64,000 bases of DNA from Beijerinckiaceae bacterium (GTDB taxonomy: Bacteria > Pseudomonadota > Alphaproteobacteria > Rhizobiales > Beijerinckiaceae): contig JAIELD010000023.1 of NCBI GenBank assembly GCA_019753285.1, positions 1-64,000 on the forward strand, read 5' to 3'. Below are positions 19,015 to 27,455 of this stretch, piece after piece. Numbering within the stretch: the stretch's first letter is position 1; each line of letters opens with the position of its first letter. The translations under genes were made by a program, and so were the position numbers. The notes beneath the pieces are model-generated. The model worked only from the letters and a program-made list of their open reading frames with translations. It had not been told where the DNA came from and did no database searches.

Positions 19015-20478
19015 TCAGCCGATCGTGTTCTTGTGGATCGTGCCATCCTTCATGATCACCAGAAAATTCCTGGCGGGGTCCTCGATCAGGCGGATGTTCG
19101 CGAGCGGGTTGCCGTCCATCAGCAGCAGGTCGGCCAGCGCGCCTACCTCCACCACCCCGAGCTTGCCTTCATAGGGGCTGCGCAGGCCAGACAGGGCGAG
19201 CAACTCCGCATTGTCGGCGGTAGCCATCTTCATGATCTCGAACGCGGTGTACCAGCGTGACAGTTTTGCCAGGATCGCGCCCTGTCGTGCGGCTGATTTG
19301 GGGTCGAAAAGCGTATCGGTGCCGAAGGCGGTCTTGATCTTGTATTTTTTTGCAAGCGCATAGGCGTTGTCCGTGCCCGCGAACATCTGCAACTGTTTCT
19401 TGCGGTTGGGCGAGCCTGCGGGGAACGGCGTCGCATCCTGATCGTCGAGGAAGGGCTGCAGGCACCACCATGCGCCCTTTTCTGCCATTTTCGCCGCCGT
19501 GGCATCGTCGAGAAGATTGCCGTGCTCGATGCATTTCACGCCGCCTTCGAGCGCCTGCGCCACCGCTCGCGGCGTGTAAGCGTGGACCATGACGTAGGTG
19601 CCCCAGTTTTCCGCCGCCTCCACCGCCGCGCGAATTTCCGGCACGGTGTATTGCGTCACATCGAGCGGATCGAACACCGAGGAGACGCCGCCGCCGGCCA
19701 TCAGTTTGATCTGCGACGCGCCGAGCGCCAGCAGTTCGCGCGTCCGCTTGCGCACCGTGTCGGCATCATCCGCGATCGCCGCGCCGCCGACGCGCTCGCT
19801 GTAGCTATAGTCTCCCGGCCGGGCCGGAAGCTCGTTCGGCAGCCTGAAATCCCCGTGGCCGCCCGTCTGCGAAATGAACGCGCCGGATGGCCAGATGCGA
19901 GGCCCCGGCGTCAAGCCGGCGTCGATGCCGCGCTTCAAGCCGAAGGTCGGGCCCCCTGCGTCCCGGATCGAGGTGAAGCCGCGCATCAGCGTGTCTCTCG
20001 CGTCCTTCACGGCGGCTATGGTAACGAAGCTGATGTCGGTCGTCAGCACCGCGATCTGCGGTATGGTCGAGAACATGATGTGCGTATGCGCATCGATCAG
20101 GCCCGGGGTCAGCGTCTTTCCGCTTCCCTCGATCCTCGTCACGGAAACGTCCGCCGGAACAGCGATGGGAGCCGCCGAGATCGCCGCGATGACGTTGCCT
20201 CGGACGAGCACGTTGGACGGCGTGGATAATCCGTCGGATTTGCCGTTGAAGATCCTGACATTCTCGAACAACACGGCTTTGGCCTGGCTCGGCTGAGCCC
20301 CTACCGGCTCGGCGAGACCGGTGAGAGCGATGCCTGCAGCGCCAGCGCCGACCATGAAGCCGCGGCGGGACATATCCGCGTTCATCCGCCGGGTGAAATC
20401 GCCAAGCGCCGGGTCGCAACACTGGCAGAGCGAGCCGCGGAGCCGGTATTTGTGACCTGTGCCGTTCCTTGGACCCAT
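19015..20478 (-). CDS. Tat-exported metal-dependent amidohydrolase
   Basis: A 487-residue amidohydrolase-superfamily enzyme of the imidazolonepropionase/prolidase-like group. Metal and catalytic residues are visible in DAHTHIMFS, MVHAYTPRAVAQ, CIEHGNLLD and TAFGTDTLF. A twin-arginine signal (MSRRGFMVGAGAAGIAL) starts about 35 residues in, after a short Cys-containing segment (LCQCCDPALGDF). ATG 20478 has a long G-rich Shine-Dalgarno 8 nt upstream, supporting that extended N-terminus. The substrate is unknown; relatives hydrolyse dipeptides or cyclic amides. Confidence 0.88.
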   Translation of the reverse strand: MGPRNGTGHKYRLRGSLCQCCDPALGDFTRRMNADMSRRGFMVGAGAAGIALTGLAEPVGAQPSQAKAVLFENVRIFNGKSDGLSTPSNVLVRGNVIAAISAAPIAVPADVSVTRIEGSGKTLTPGLIDAHTHIMFSTIPQIAVLTTDISFVTIAAVKDARDTLMRGFTSIRDAGGPTFGLKRGIDAGLTPGPRIWPSGAFISQTGGHGDFRLPNELPARPGDYSYSERVGGAAIADDADTVRKRTRELLALGASQIKLMAGGGVSSVFDPLDVTQYTVPEIRAAVEAAENWGTYVMVHAYTPRAVAQALEGGVKCIEHGNLLDDATAAKMAEKGAWWCLQPFLDDQDATPFPAGSPNRKKQLQMFAGTDNAYALAKKYKIKTAFGTDTLFDPKSAARQGAILAKLSRWYTAFEIMKMATADNAELLALSGLRSPYEGKLGVVEVGALADLLLMDGNPLANIRLIEDPARNFLVIMKDGTIHKNTIG

Positions 20479-20697
20479 GCGAGCGCTCCCCCCCTTCAAT
20501 CGCGGCTTGCGAACGTGTATCTCGTGTTGAACCGACGCGAAATCGCGATCAGCCTGATGCTAACGCCTCGCAGACGACAAGTCAGCGTGAAACGCTGTCA
20601 CTATTCGCAGATCGGTAGCAGCCGGCCTCATTCAAATTCGCGCCAAACCCAACTGCTCCATTGACGCTCCACCCCCGCACATGGTTGTTCAGGGCGC

Positions 20698-21306
20698 ATG
20701 AGTACGTTGTCCTCAACCGCCCGCGGGCGGATCATGCTCTCGCTCCCCAACATGCTCACCTATGGGCGCATCGCGGCGGTCCCCGCCGTCGTCGCGTGCC
20801 TCTATTGGTATCAGATACCGGCCATGCGCTGGCTGGCGCTCGGCTTCTTCGTCGCGGCCGCCATCACCGATTATTTCGATGGCTATCTCGCGCGCATCTG
20901 GGGCGAGCAGTCGAACTGGGGCCGCATGCTCGACCCCATCGCCGACAAGCTGCTGGTGGCTGCCTGCCTTCTCATGCTGGCGGCGATCGGCACCATCACC
21001 TCCTTCTCGCTCTGGGCAGCGATCATCATCCTGTCGCGCGAGATCCTCGTCTCTGGCCTGCGCGAGTTCCTTGCGGAGCTTCGCGTCAGCGTGCCGGTGT
21101 CGAAGCTCGCAAAGTGGAAGACGACGGTGCAGCTCATCGCCATGGGTTTCCTCATTGCCGGTCCCGCCGGGGATGCGGTCCTGCCTGCAGGCTGGACGAT
21201 GGTGCTCGGCCTCGCGCTTCTCTGGATCGCGGCGGTGCTGACGCTCTTCACCGGCTGGGACTACCTGAAAGCCGGCATCAGCAACATCGTGGATACCGAG
21301 CGATGA
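20698..21306 (+). CDS. pgsA: CDP-diacylglycerol-glycerol-3-phosphate 3-phosphatidyltransferase
   Basis: Commits CDP-diacylglycerol to phosphatidylglycerol synthesis. The 202-residue membrane protein has the CDP-alcohol phosphotransferase signature as DYFDGYLARIWGEQSNWGRMLDP, matching DG-x2-AR-x8-G-x3-D-x3-D, and about five hydrophobic segments. An internal ATG at 20734 is a possible start. Its TGA overlaps the moaD ATG, so it heads a coupled run pgsA-moaD-moaE-phosphodiester glycosidase-like, an order I know from several Rhizobiales. Confidence 0.95.
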   Translation: MSTLSSTARGRIMLSLPNMLTYGRIAAVPAVVACLYWYQIPAMRWLALGFFVAAAITDYFDGYLARIWGEQSNWGRMLDPIADKLLVAACLLMLAAIGTITSFSLWAAIIILSREILVSGLREFLAELRVSVPVSKLAKWKTTVQLIAMGFLIAGPAGDAVLPAGWTMVLGLALLWIAAVLTLFTGWDYLKAGISNIVDTER

Positions 21307-21554
21307 AGCTGCGCTACTTCGCCTGGGTGCGCGAGCGGATCGGGCTTGCCGAGGAAGAGGCAGATCCGCCTGCGGAGATCCTGACCATCGCGGACCTCAT
21401 CGGCTGGCTGACAACGCGCGGCGAGGCCTATGCCCATGCCTTCGAGAACGCCGCCACCATCCGCGCCTCGATCGACAAGGCGCATGCGAGGCACGACGCT
21501 GCAATCGCCGGAGCGCGCGAGATCGGCTTCTTCCCGCCCATGACCGGCGGCTGA
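21303..21554 (+). CDS. moaD: Molybdopterin synthase sulfur-carrier subunit
   Basis: Ubiquitin-like 83-residue protein whose C-terminal Gly-Gly (MTGG) is thiocarboxylated and donates sulfur to precursor Z in molybdenum-cofactor synthesis. It begins KLRYFAWVRERIG, as usual. The ATG overlaps the pgsA stop codon (ATGA), and moaE starts 2 bp after its own stop. Confidence 0.95.
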   Translation: MKLRYFAWVRERIGLAEEEADPPAEILTIADLIGWLTTRGEAYAHAFENAATIRASIDKAHARHDAAIAGAREIGFFPPMTGG

Positions 21555-21556
21555 CC

Positions 21557-22039
21557 GTGACGCCGGTCATCTCCATCCAGCGCGAGCCGTTCGACGTCGC
21601 GGCGGAGATCGCCTATCTCACCGCAGGCCGCAGCGATATCGGCGCGGTCGTCACCTTCAGCGGTCTCTGCCGCTCGGAGGAGGACCGGCTCGCGGCCCTC
21701 GAACTCGAGCATTATCCCGGCATGGCGGAGGAGGAACTCGGCCGCGTCGCCGCCATGGCGGCCGAGCGCTGGCCGCTGAAGGGGCTGACGGTGATCCACC
21801 GCCACGGGCTGATCAAGCCCGGCGAGGACATCGTGCTGGTGATCGCCTGTTCCAGCCATCGTCGCGCCGCCTTCGAGGCTGCCGACTTCCTGATGGATTT
21901 CCTGAAGACCAGCGCGCCGTTCTGGAAGAAAGAGCATCTCGTCGACGGCTCCAGCGGCGCGTGGGTGGAGGCGAAGGAGGCGGACGACGAAGCCGCCGCG
22001 CGCTGGATTGCAACCGGCGCCGTGAAGGCCGCGGACTGA
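21557..22039 (+). CDS. moaE: Molybdopterin synthase catalytic subunit
   Basis: Large subunit that inserts the MoaD-borne sulfurs into cyclic pyranopterin monophosphate. The 160 residues include GAVVTFSGLCR, LELEHYPGMAE, VIHRHGLIKPGEDIVLVIACSSHRR and the catalytic-lysine region APFWKKEHL. GTG 21557 is the start, since no ATG occurs before the conserved part and moaD ends 2 bp upstream. The stop shares one base with the ATG of the next gene (TGATG). Confidence 0.96.
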   Translation: MTPVISIQREPFDVAAEIAYLTAGRSDIGAVVTFSGLCRSEEDRLAALELEHYPGMAEEELGRVAAMAAERWPLKGLTVIHRHGLIKPGEDIVLVIACSSHRRAAFEAADFLMDFLKTSAPFWKKEHLVDGSSGAWVEAKEADDEAAARWIATGAVKAAD

Positions 22040-22800
22040 TGCCCGTCGGCCGGCTATGCGGCATCGCGCTCGCCGGCGGCATCGCCTTGCTTGCCGGGCC
22101 GGGCCGCGCGGCGGAGCCAGCGCCCTGCGCGCCGCTGGACCATGAGGGCGCGCGCTACACGGTCTGCACGGTCGATCTCGATAAGGATCGGCTACAGCTC
22201 TTTTGGGCTGGCAAGGATGGTGCTCCGCTTGGTTCGCTGCGCGGGCTTGCCGCTGAGCTTTCGAACCGGGGCCAGCGACTGCGGTTCGGCATGAATGCCG
22301 GCATGTATGATTTTCGGCTCGCGCCTGTAGGGCTTTACGTCGAGAACGGCCGCGAGCTGAAGCCGCTCAACCGGGCCGACGGCGCGGGCAACTTTCATCT
22401 GAAGCCGAACGGTGTCTTCTATGTGCGGGGCCGCCTGGCTGGCGTGATGGAGAGCGAGCGGTATGTGCGGGCCAATCTCCAGCCGGATTTCGCAACACAG
22501 TCCGGCCCGATGCTTGTCGTCAACGGCCGTATCCATCCAAAATTCGGCGGCTATGGCAAATCGGCCAAGTATCGCAACGGCGTGGGCGTCGTGAACGGAC
22601 ACACGCTGGTCTTCGCCATCTCGACGACGCCGGTGACGTTCCCCCAATTCGCAGGCCTGTTCAAGGATGCGCTCAAATGTGCGAGCGCGCTCTATCTTGA
22701 CGGCACGGTGTCGAGCCTCCGCGCCGAAGGCGGCTCGGCCGCGCTTGGACAGGGGGATTTCTGGCCGATCGGCCCGATGATCGGCATCATCGGGCGCTAA
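22039..22800 (+). CDS. Phosphodiester glycosidase (NAGPA/DUF2233) family protein
   Basis: A 253-residue exported protein: signal peptide to about residue 24 (GPGRAAEP), then a DUF2233/NAGPA-like fold with GMNAGMYDFRLAPVGLYVENGRELKPLN, FHLKPNGVFYV, SGPMLVVNGRIHPKF and ALYLDGTVSSLR near the end. Family members hydrolyse GlcNAc-phosphodiester bonds or act in cell-envelope metabolism; the substrate here is unknown. Its ATG overlaps the moaE stop, so it is in the pgsA-moaDE transcript. Confidence 0.85.
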   Translation: MPVGRLCGIALAGGIALLAGPGRAAEPAPCAPLDHEGARYTVCTVDLDKDRLQLFWAGKDGAPLGSLRGLAAELSNRGQRLRFGMNAGMYDFRLAPVGLYVENGRELKPLNRADGAGNFHLKPNGVFYVRGRLAGVMESERYVRANLQPDFATQSGPMLVVNGRIHPKFGGYGKSAKYRNGVGVVNGHTLVFAISTTPVTFPQFAGLFKDALKCASALYLDGTVSSLRAEGGSAALGQGDFWPIGPMIGIIGR

Positions 22801-22829
22801 AATTTTGAAGGGCCGAGGACGCCCTGGCT

Positions 22830-23717
22830 TCAAGCAGCCTTGTTCTTGGGGCTGACCTCGGCGGTGTAATCCTCCATCAGCGTCCGCGACAGGTTGCCGG
22901 GCGTGAAGGTGTAGGGACCGATCTCCGATACGGGCGTCACCTCCGCGGCGCTGCCGGTGATGAAGCATTCCACGAAGGTCGGCAGTTCTTCCGGCATGAT
23001 GCGGCGCTCGATGACCTCGAAGCCGCGGCGGCGGGCGAGATCGATCGTCGTGCGGCGGGTGATGCCGTCGAGGAAGCAGTCGGCGATCGGGGTATGGATC
23101 GCGCCATCGCGGGTGAAGAAGATGTTCGCGCCGGTGCATTCGGCGACGCGGCCCTGCCAGTCGAGCATCATCGCATCTGCATAGCCCTTGCGCTCGGCCT
23201 TATGCTTCGAGATCGTGCAGATCATGTACAGGCCTGCGGCCTTGGCGTGGACCGGCGCGCACATCGGGTCCGGACGGCGGTATTCGGCGATGTCGAGCCG
23301 GACGCCCCGCATCTTGGTCTCGACGTCGAACATGCTCGGCCACTCCCAGGCGGCGATCGCCGTGTGGATCTTGTTGTTCATGCCGCTGACGGCCATCATC
23401 TCGCTGCCGCGCCAGGCGACCGGGCGGACATAGGCGTCCGTCAGCCCGCTGGTCTTGACGACGAGTGCCTTGGCGGCGTCAAGCTCGGCGACGCTGTACG
23501 GGATTTCGAAATCCATGATTTCGGCCGATTTTCGGAAGCGGACCGAATGTTCGGTGCTCTTGAAAATCTGGCCATTGTAAGCGCGCTCACCCTCGAAGAT
23601 AGCCGAGCCATAATGCAGGCCATGCGAGAGCACGTGCAGCTTCGCCTCTTTCCAGGGCACCATGTCGCCATTGACCCAGATGAAGCCGTCGCGCTGGTCG
23701 AAAGGGATCACTGACAT
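22830..23717 (-). CDS. ilvE: Branched-chain amino acid aminotransferase
   Basis: PLP enzyme for the last step of valine, leucine and isoleucine synthesis. The 295-residue class IV aminotransferase shows HGLHYGSAIFEGERAY, the likely Schiff-base lysine K159 in APVHAKAAGLYM, and the cofactor-phosphate segment GITRRTTIDLARRRGFEV. The start is set by GGAGG about 5 nt before ATG 23717. It is divergent from a MarR-type gene with a palindrome in the shared 211-bp region. A related D-amino-acid aminotransferase cannot be fully excluded. Confidence 0.92.
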   Translation of the reverse strand: MSVIPFDQRDGFIWVNGDMVPWKEAKLHVLSHGLHYGSAIFEGERAYNGQIFKSTEHSVRFRKSAEIMDFEIPYSVAELDAAKALVVKTSGLTDAYVRPVAWRGSEMMAVSGMNNKIHTAIAAWEWPSMFDVETKMRGVRLDIAEYRRPDPMCAPVHAKAAGLYMICTISKHKAERKGYADAMMLDWQGRVAECTGANIFFTRDGAIHTPIADCFLDGITRRTTIDLARRRGFEVIERRIMPEELPTFVECFITGSAAEVTPVSEIGPYTFTPGNLSRTLMEDYTAEVSPKNKAA

Positions 23718-23856
23718 GGGGTCCTCCGGAGGCTCGTCGTTTCTTGAATTTGGCCGAACCGGAAGGCAGCCGACGATGTCTGCCGCGTTTTTGGCTCGAA
23801 GCGTCGGTTTCCGATCGCTATAAACGCCTTGACGCGTAACAATCGGTCTGGAATAT

Positions 23857-23871
23857 GTCAACATCGTTGAC
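23857..23871. promoter_or_regulatory. GTCAAC-ATC-GTTGAC operator candidate
   Basis: Perfect 6-bp inverted repeat with a 3-nt centre, in the divergent ilvE/marR spacer. It lies 139 bp from the ilvE start and 57 bp from the marR start. Size and symmetry fit a winged-helix MarR dimer site. Confidence 0.5.
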
Positions 23872-23928
23872 GTATTTAGCGTTCTTCGTCATGCTCATGG
23901 CGCAGCAGGATTGGCATTTCCGAACACC

Positions 23929-24408
23929 ATGAATCGAGCCGCCGCCCGCTCTTTCCCCGTTGTCGCGCCGGACCATGCCGAGATCGAATTCGATCTCATC
24001 GAGGCGCTGTTCTTCGGTTATCGCGGCTTCGTCGCAGAGCCTGATCGCACCCTCTCCGCGCGTGGTTTCGGGCGCGCCCATCACCGCGTGCTCTATTTCG
24101 TCTATCGCAATCCGGGCCTCACCATCGCGGCGCTGCTGGACATCCTACAGATCACCAAGCAGTCGCTGGCGCGCGTGCTCAAGGACCTCGTCGATGGCGG
24201 CCTCATCGAGCAGAAGGAGGGTGCCGACGATCGGCGCCAGCGCCTGCTCTTTGCGACCGAGGAGGGCAAGGCGCTCGCCTTCGCGCTCGCCAACGGGCAA
24301 TCCGAACGGCTTCGCATGGCGCTCATCGCGGCTGGTCCGCGCGGCAGGGAGGCGGTCGAACAATTCCTCAACGCGCTCGCCGAACCTTGGCCCGTCAAGC
24401 CTGCCTGA
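23929..24408 (+). CDS. MarR-family transcriptional regulator (PetP-like)
   Basis: A 159-residue winged-helix regulator. The DNA-binding part includes GRAHHRVLYFVYRNPGLTIAALLDILQITKQSLARVLKDLVDGGLIEQKEGADDRRQ, a classic MarR recognition helix and wing. It is followed after 110 bp by an OmpR-type response regulator and its kinase, the order of petP-petR in Rhodobacter capsulatus, so it may be the PetP equivalent. ATG 23929 lacks a clear ribosome-binding site; TTG 23911 is an alternative. Divergence from ilvE is a second possible regulatory link. Confidence 0.87.
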   Translation: MNRAAARSFPVVAPDHAEIEFDLIEALFFGYRGFVAEPDRTLSARGFGRAHHRVLYFVYRNPGLTIAALLDILQITKQSLARVLKDLVDGGLIEQKEGADDRRQRLLFATEEGKALAFALANGQSERLRMALIAAGPRGREAVEQFLNALAEPWPVKPA

Positions 24409-24518
24409 TCCTGTCTGTCGATGCTCCCGCTTTCCTGACAGGCCTTCGCCTGTTAAAACATTGCGCTTGGCCATCGTTGCCTGGACCGCAGGTCCAGCCC
24501 GCTCAAGGACACTGAGCT

Positions 24519-25229
24519 TTGCCTAAACCTATCACGGTGCTTGCCGACGACGCGGCACATGTGCTGATCGTCGACGACGACACCCGCATCCGCGAGCTAC
24601 TGTCGCGGTTCCTGCACGAGAACGGCTATCGCGTCACGGTCGCCGAGCACGCGGCCGATGCGCGCAACAAGCTCGCCAATTTCGCCTTCGACCTGCTCGT
24701 CCTCGATGTGATGATGCCGGGCGAGAACGGCTTCGATCTGATCAAGGCGCTGCGCACCGATTCGGACGTTCCCGTACTGATGCTGACGGCGCGCTCCGAC
24801 ATCGCGGACCGGCTGAAAGGTCTCGAACTCGGTGCGGATGATTATCTCGGCAAGCCGTTCGACCCCAAGGAGTTGCTGCTGCGCATCGGCAACATCCTGC
24901 GGCGGGCGGTGCCGGCCTCGGCGACACCGCCTCTCGAAGCGGTGAAATTCGGCCCGTTCACCTTCAGCCTCGGCAAGGGCGAGTTGCGCAGCGGCGCCGA
25001 GGCGATCCGCCTCACCGAGCGCGAGCGCGACATATTGAGGGTGCTGGCGGTCGCGCCTGAAGGCATCGTTCCGCGCGAGGCGCTCGCCGAGAGTGGCAGC
25101 GGCGCCAATGAGCGAACGGTCGATGTGCAGATCAACCGGCTGCGCCGCAAGCTGGAGGCCGACCCGAGCGACCCGCAATATCTGCAGACCGTGCGCGGCG
25201 TGGGCTATCGGCTGGCGATCAACGGATAG
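24519..25229 (+). CDS. OmpR-family response regulator (PetR-like)
   Basis: A 236-residue two-component regulator: receiver domain (about 14-128) with phospho-acceptor D63 (LLVLDVMMPGENGF), acidic pair D19-D20 and K in LGKPFDPKE, then an OmpR winged helix (about 142-236) ending in TVRGVGYRLAING. TTG 24519 is chosen because AAGGA precedes it by 9 nt and no ATG lies before the receiver core. It is followed after 6 bp by the sensor kinase, and it resembles PetR of Rhodobacter. Confidence 0.93.
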   Translation: MPKPITVLADDAAHVLIVDDDTRIRELLSRFLHENGYRVTVAEHAADARNKLANFAFDLLVLDVMMPGENGFDLIKALRTDSDVPVLMLTARSDIADRLKGLELGADDYLGKPFDPKELLLRIGNILRRAVPASATPPLEAVKFGPFTFSLGKGELRSGAEAIRLTERERDILRVLAVAPEGIVPREALAESGSGANERTVDVQINRLRRKLEADPSDPQYLQTVRGVGYRLAING

Positions 25230-25235
25230 CGCGCC

Positions 25236-26639
25236 ATGGTCGACCATCAGATCGTCAACCCGACGGTTCTTCACCAGAAGAAGGACCGCGCCGTCACGCG
25301 TCTGTCGCGGCGCTACACCTGGCTGCGGCAGCAGTTCAGCGGTCTTCTCCCCAAGGGCCTCTACGCCCGCTCGCTGATCATCATCATCGCGCCGATCATC
25401 GTGTTGCAGGCGGTGGTCGCCTATTTCTTCATGGAACGGCACTGGCGCAACGTCACCGGCCGCCTTTCGCAAGGGCTCGCCGGCGAGATCGCGATGATCA
25501 TCGATCTTCATCGCGCCGACCCGAGCCCGGAGGCGACCGACCGGCTGGTGCGGACGGTGAAGTGGCGGCTGGGACACGACATCAGCTTCACGCCGCCCGA
25601 AACGCTGCCGCCTGCCAACCAGCCGCATATCTTCCTGAGCTTTCTCGACAACGTGCTCGGCAAAGAGCTGATCCGTCAGATCCGCAAGCCGTTCTGGGTC
25701 GATTCAGTCAAGAATTCGAGCGAGATAGAGATCAGGATCGATCTTGGCGACGGCATTCTCAAAGTGGTCACGCGGCGCAGCCAGGCCTATGCCTCCAACG
25801 CGCATATCTTCCTGCTCTGGATGGTCGGTTCGTCGCTCGTCCTCATCGTGATCGCCGTGCTGTTCCTGCGCAACCAGATCCGGCCGATCCTGCGGCTGTC
25901 GGACGCGGCGGAAAGCTTCGGCAAGGGGCGTGACATCGATTTTCGCCCGCGCGGCGCGCGTGAGGTGCGGCAGGCCGGGCGTGCCTTCATCGAGATGAAG
26001 CGCCGCATCGAGCGGGCGATGGACCAGCGCACCGCCATGCTGAACGGCGTGAGCCATGACCTGCGCACGGTGCTGACCCGCTTCCGCCTTTCCGTCGAGA
26101 TGATGGAGGATGGTCCCGAAAAGGAGCCGATGCGCAAGGATGTCAACGAGATGGGCCGCATGCTGGAGGCATATCTCGCCTTCGCCCGGGGCGACGCCTC
26201 GGAAAGCGCGGTCGAACTCGATTTTTCCAGCATGCTCGACGATCTGAAGCGCGAGACCGAAGCAATCGGCACTCCGGTTTCGGTCGAGATGTCGGGCGAG
26301 CCGATCGTCAAGGTGCGGCCTGACGCGTTCAAGCGCATGCTATCGAACCTCGTCGCCAATGCGGCGCGCTTCGGCTCGATGATCGAGTTGCGGGCCTCGC
26401 ATGACGCCCGCTGGCTGACCGTGACGGTGGACGATGACGGGCCGGGCATTCCGGCTTCGAACCGCGACGAGGTGTTCAGGCCCTTCGTGCGGCTCGACGA
26501 GGCGCGCAATCAGGACGAGAGCGGCACCGGCCTCGGGCTGTCTATCGCCCGCGACATCGCGCGCAATCATGGCGGCGACATCGTGCTTGGCGAGAGCCCG
26601 ATGGGCGGCCTCAGGGCAATTGTGCGTGTTCCGGCCTGA
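25236..26639 (+). CDS. EnvZ-type sensor histidine kinase
   Basis: A 467-residue membrane kinase paired with the preceding regulator. Two membrane helices (about 46-66 and 190-212) flank a periplasmic sensor of roughly 120 residues, followed by a HAMP linker (RNQIRPILRLSDAAESF), the H-box LNGVSHDLRTVLTRF with H274, N-box SNLVANAARF, G1 DDDGPGIP and G2 GTGLGLSIARDIARNHGG. All catalytic boxes look intact. The stimulus is not evident from the sequence. Confidence 0.94.
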   Translation: MVDHQIVNPTVLHQKKDRAVTRLSRRYTWLRQQFSGLLPKGLYARSLIIIIAPIIVLQAVVAYFFMERHWRNVTGRLSQGLAGEIAMIIDLHRADPSPEATDRLVRTVKWRLGHDISFTPPETLPPANQPHIFLSFLDNVLGKELIRQIRKPFWVDSVKNSSEIEIRIDLGDGILKVVTRRSQAYASNAHIFLLWMVGSSLVLIVIAVLFLRNQIRPILRLSDAAESFGKGRDIDFRPRGAREVRQAGRAFIEMKRRIERAMDQRTAMLNGVSHDLRTVLTRFRLSVEMMEDGPEKEPMRKDVNEMGRMLEAYLAFARGDASESAVELDFSSMLDDLKRETEAIGTPVSVEMSGEPIVKVRPDAFKRMLSNLVANAARFGSMIELRASHDARWLTVTVDDDGPGIPASNRDEVFRPFVRLDEARNQDESGTGLGLSIARDIARNHGGDIVLGESPMGGLRAIVRVPA

Positions 26640-26648
26640 ACGCCGGGC

Positions 26649-27401
26649 TCAGAACTGCATTGGCGCTTCGTCAGGCTTCGGTGCGTCGCTGCCTGAAGAC
26701 CGCCGTTCGGCCCGGCGATTGGCGCGGCCCTCCATCACGGCGCGAGCGAAGCCCCGAAACGGCGCGGTCAGCCGATGGATGTCGTCGAAGCGGCGCATGA
26801 CGCCCTCGCCGCGCTTCAATTCCTTGTCGAGCACCGCCATGGTGCGGGTGAGGCCCTCGTCGTCCTCGTCGAGCCAGGTGTCGAGGGCGCGGTTGAACAC
26901 GATCGCTGCCCCTTGCACGCGCACCATGCCGAGATCGTCCTCGGTATCGATATCGGCGGCAGCCAGCATGTAGCGCCATGAATTGAGCGCAACCGAATTG
27001 AGCGCCACGAGGCTCAGGGGATCGCGCGACACATGCTTGCGAATGTTGCGGATGGCGTCGCGATAGGGGCGAAGCGCGTCGAAACGGCGGAGCATGACAT
27101 CGAGAAGCCGATCACGCACCGGCTCGTCGAGCATGTCCTGCTGCACCTGCTCCAGGATCTGCTGGTCGATCATCTTGGCGAAGCTGCCGAGCAGCGCGCC
27201 TTTCGAGGGCGCGATGTCGCGCAGCGCCGCGAGCGACAGTTCGGCCTTCGCCGCGATCATCGGCAGGGTGATCGCATCCCAGCGCTCCTCGGCGGCGAGA
27301 GCCATCAGCGCCTTGACCGCGCGGTCGCGCGGCGATGGTGTCGGCTCCGCGACGGGCTTCGCAGGCGTTTCGGCTGGTTTCTTGACCAAGGCAACCTCCA
27401 T
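26649..27401 (-). CDS. TetR/AcrR-family transcriptional regulator
   Basis: A 250-residue regulator. After a Pro/Lys-rich leader of about 24 residues comes the TetR helix-turn-helix (RAVKALMALAAEERWDAITLPMIAAKAELSLAALRDIAPSKGALLGSF). The larger C-terminal half has no obvious ligand clue; a basic, polar tail follows residue 220. It is on the same strand as proC, 54 bp downstream of it, and converges on the sensor kinase with 9 bp between the stops. Confidence 0.85.
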   Translation of the reverse strand: MEVALVKKPAETPAKPVAEPTPSPRDRAVKALMALAAEERWDAITLPMIAAKAELSLAALRDIAPSKGALLGSFAKMIDQQILEQVQQDMLDEPVRDRLLDVMLRRFDALRPYRDAIRNIRKHVSRDPLSLVALNSVALNSWRYMLAAADIDTEDDLGMVRVQGAAIVFNRALDTWLDEDDEGLTRTMAVLDKELKRGEGVMRRFDDIHRLTAPFRGFARAVMEGRANRRAERRSSGSDAPKPDEAPMQF

Positions 27402-27455
27402 CGTCTCAATGACGAGAAGAGAAATAGGCCGGACGGCGCTGCTTTGGAAGGCCGA

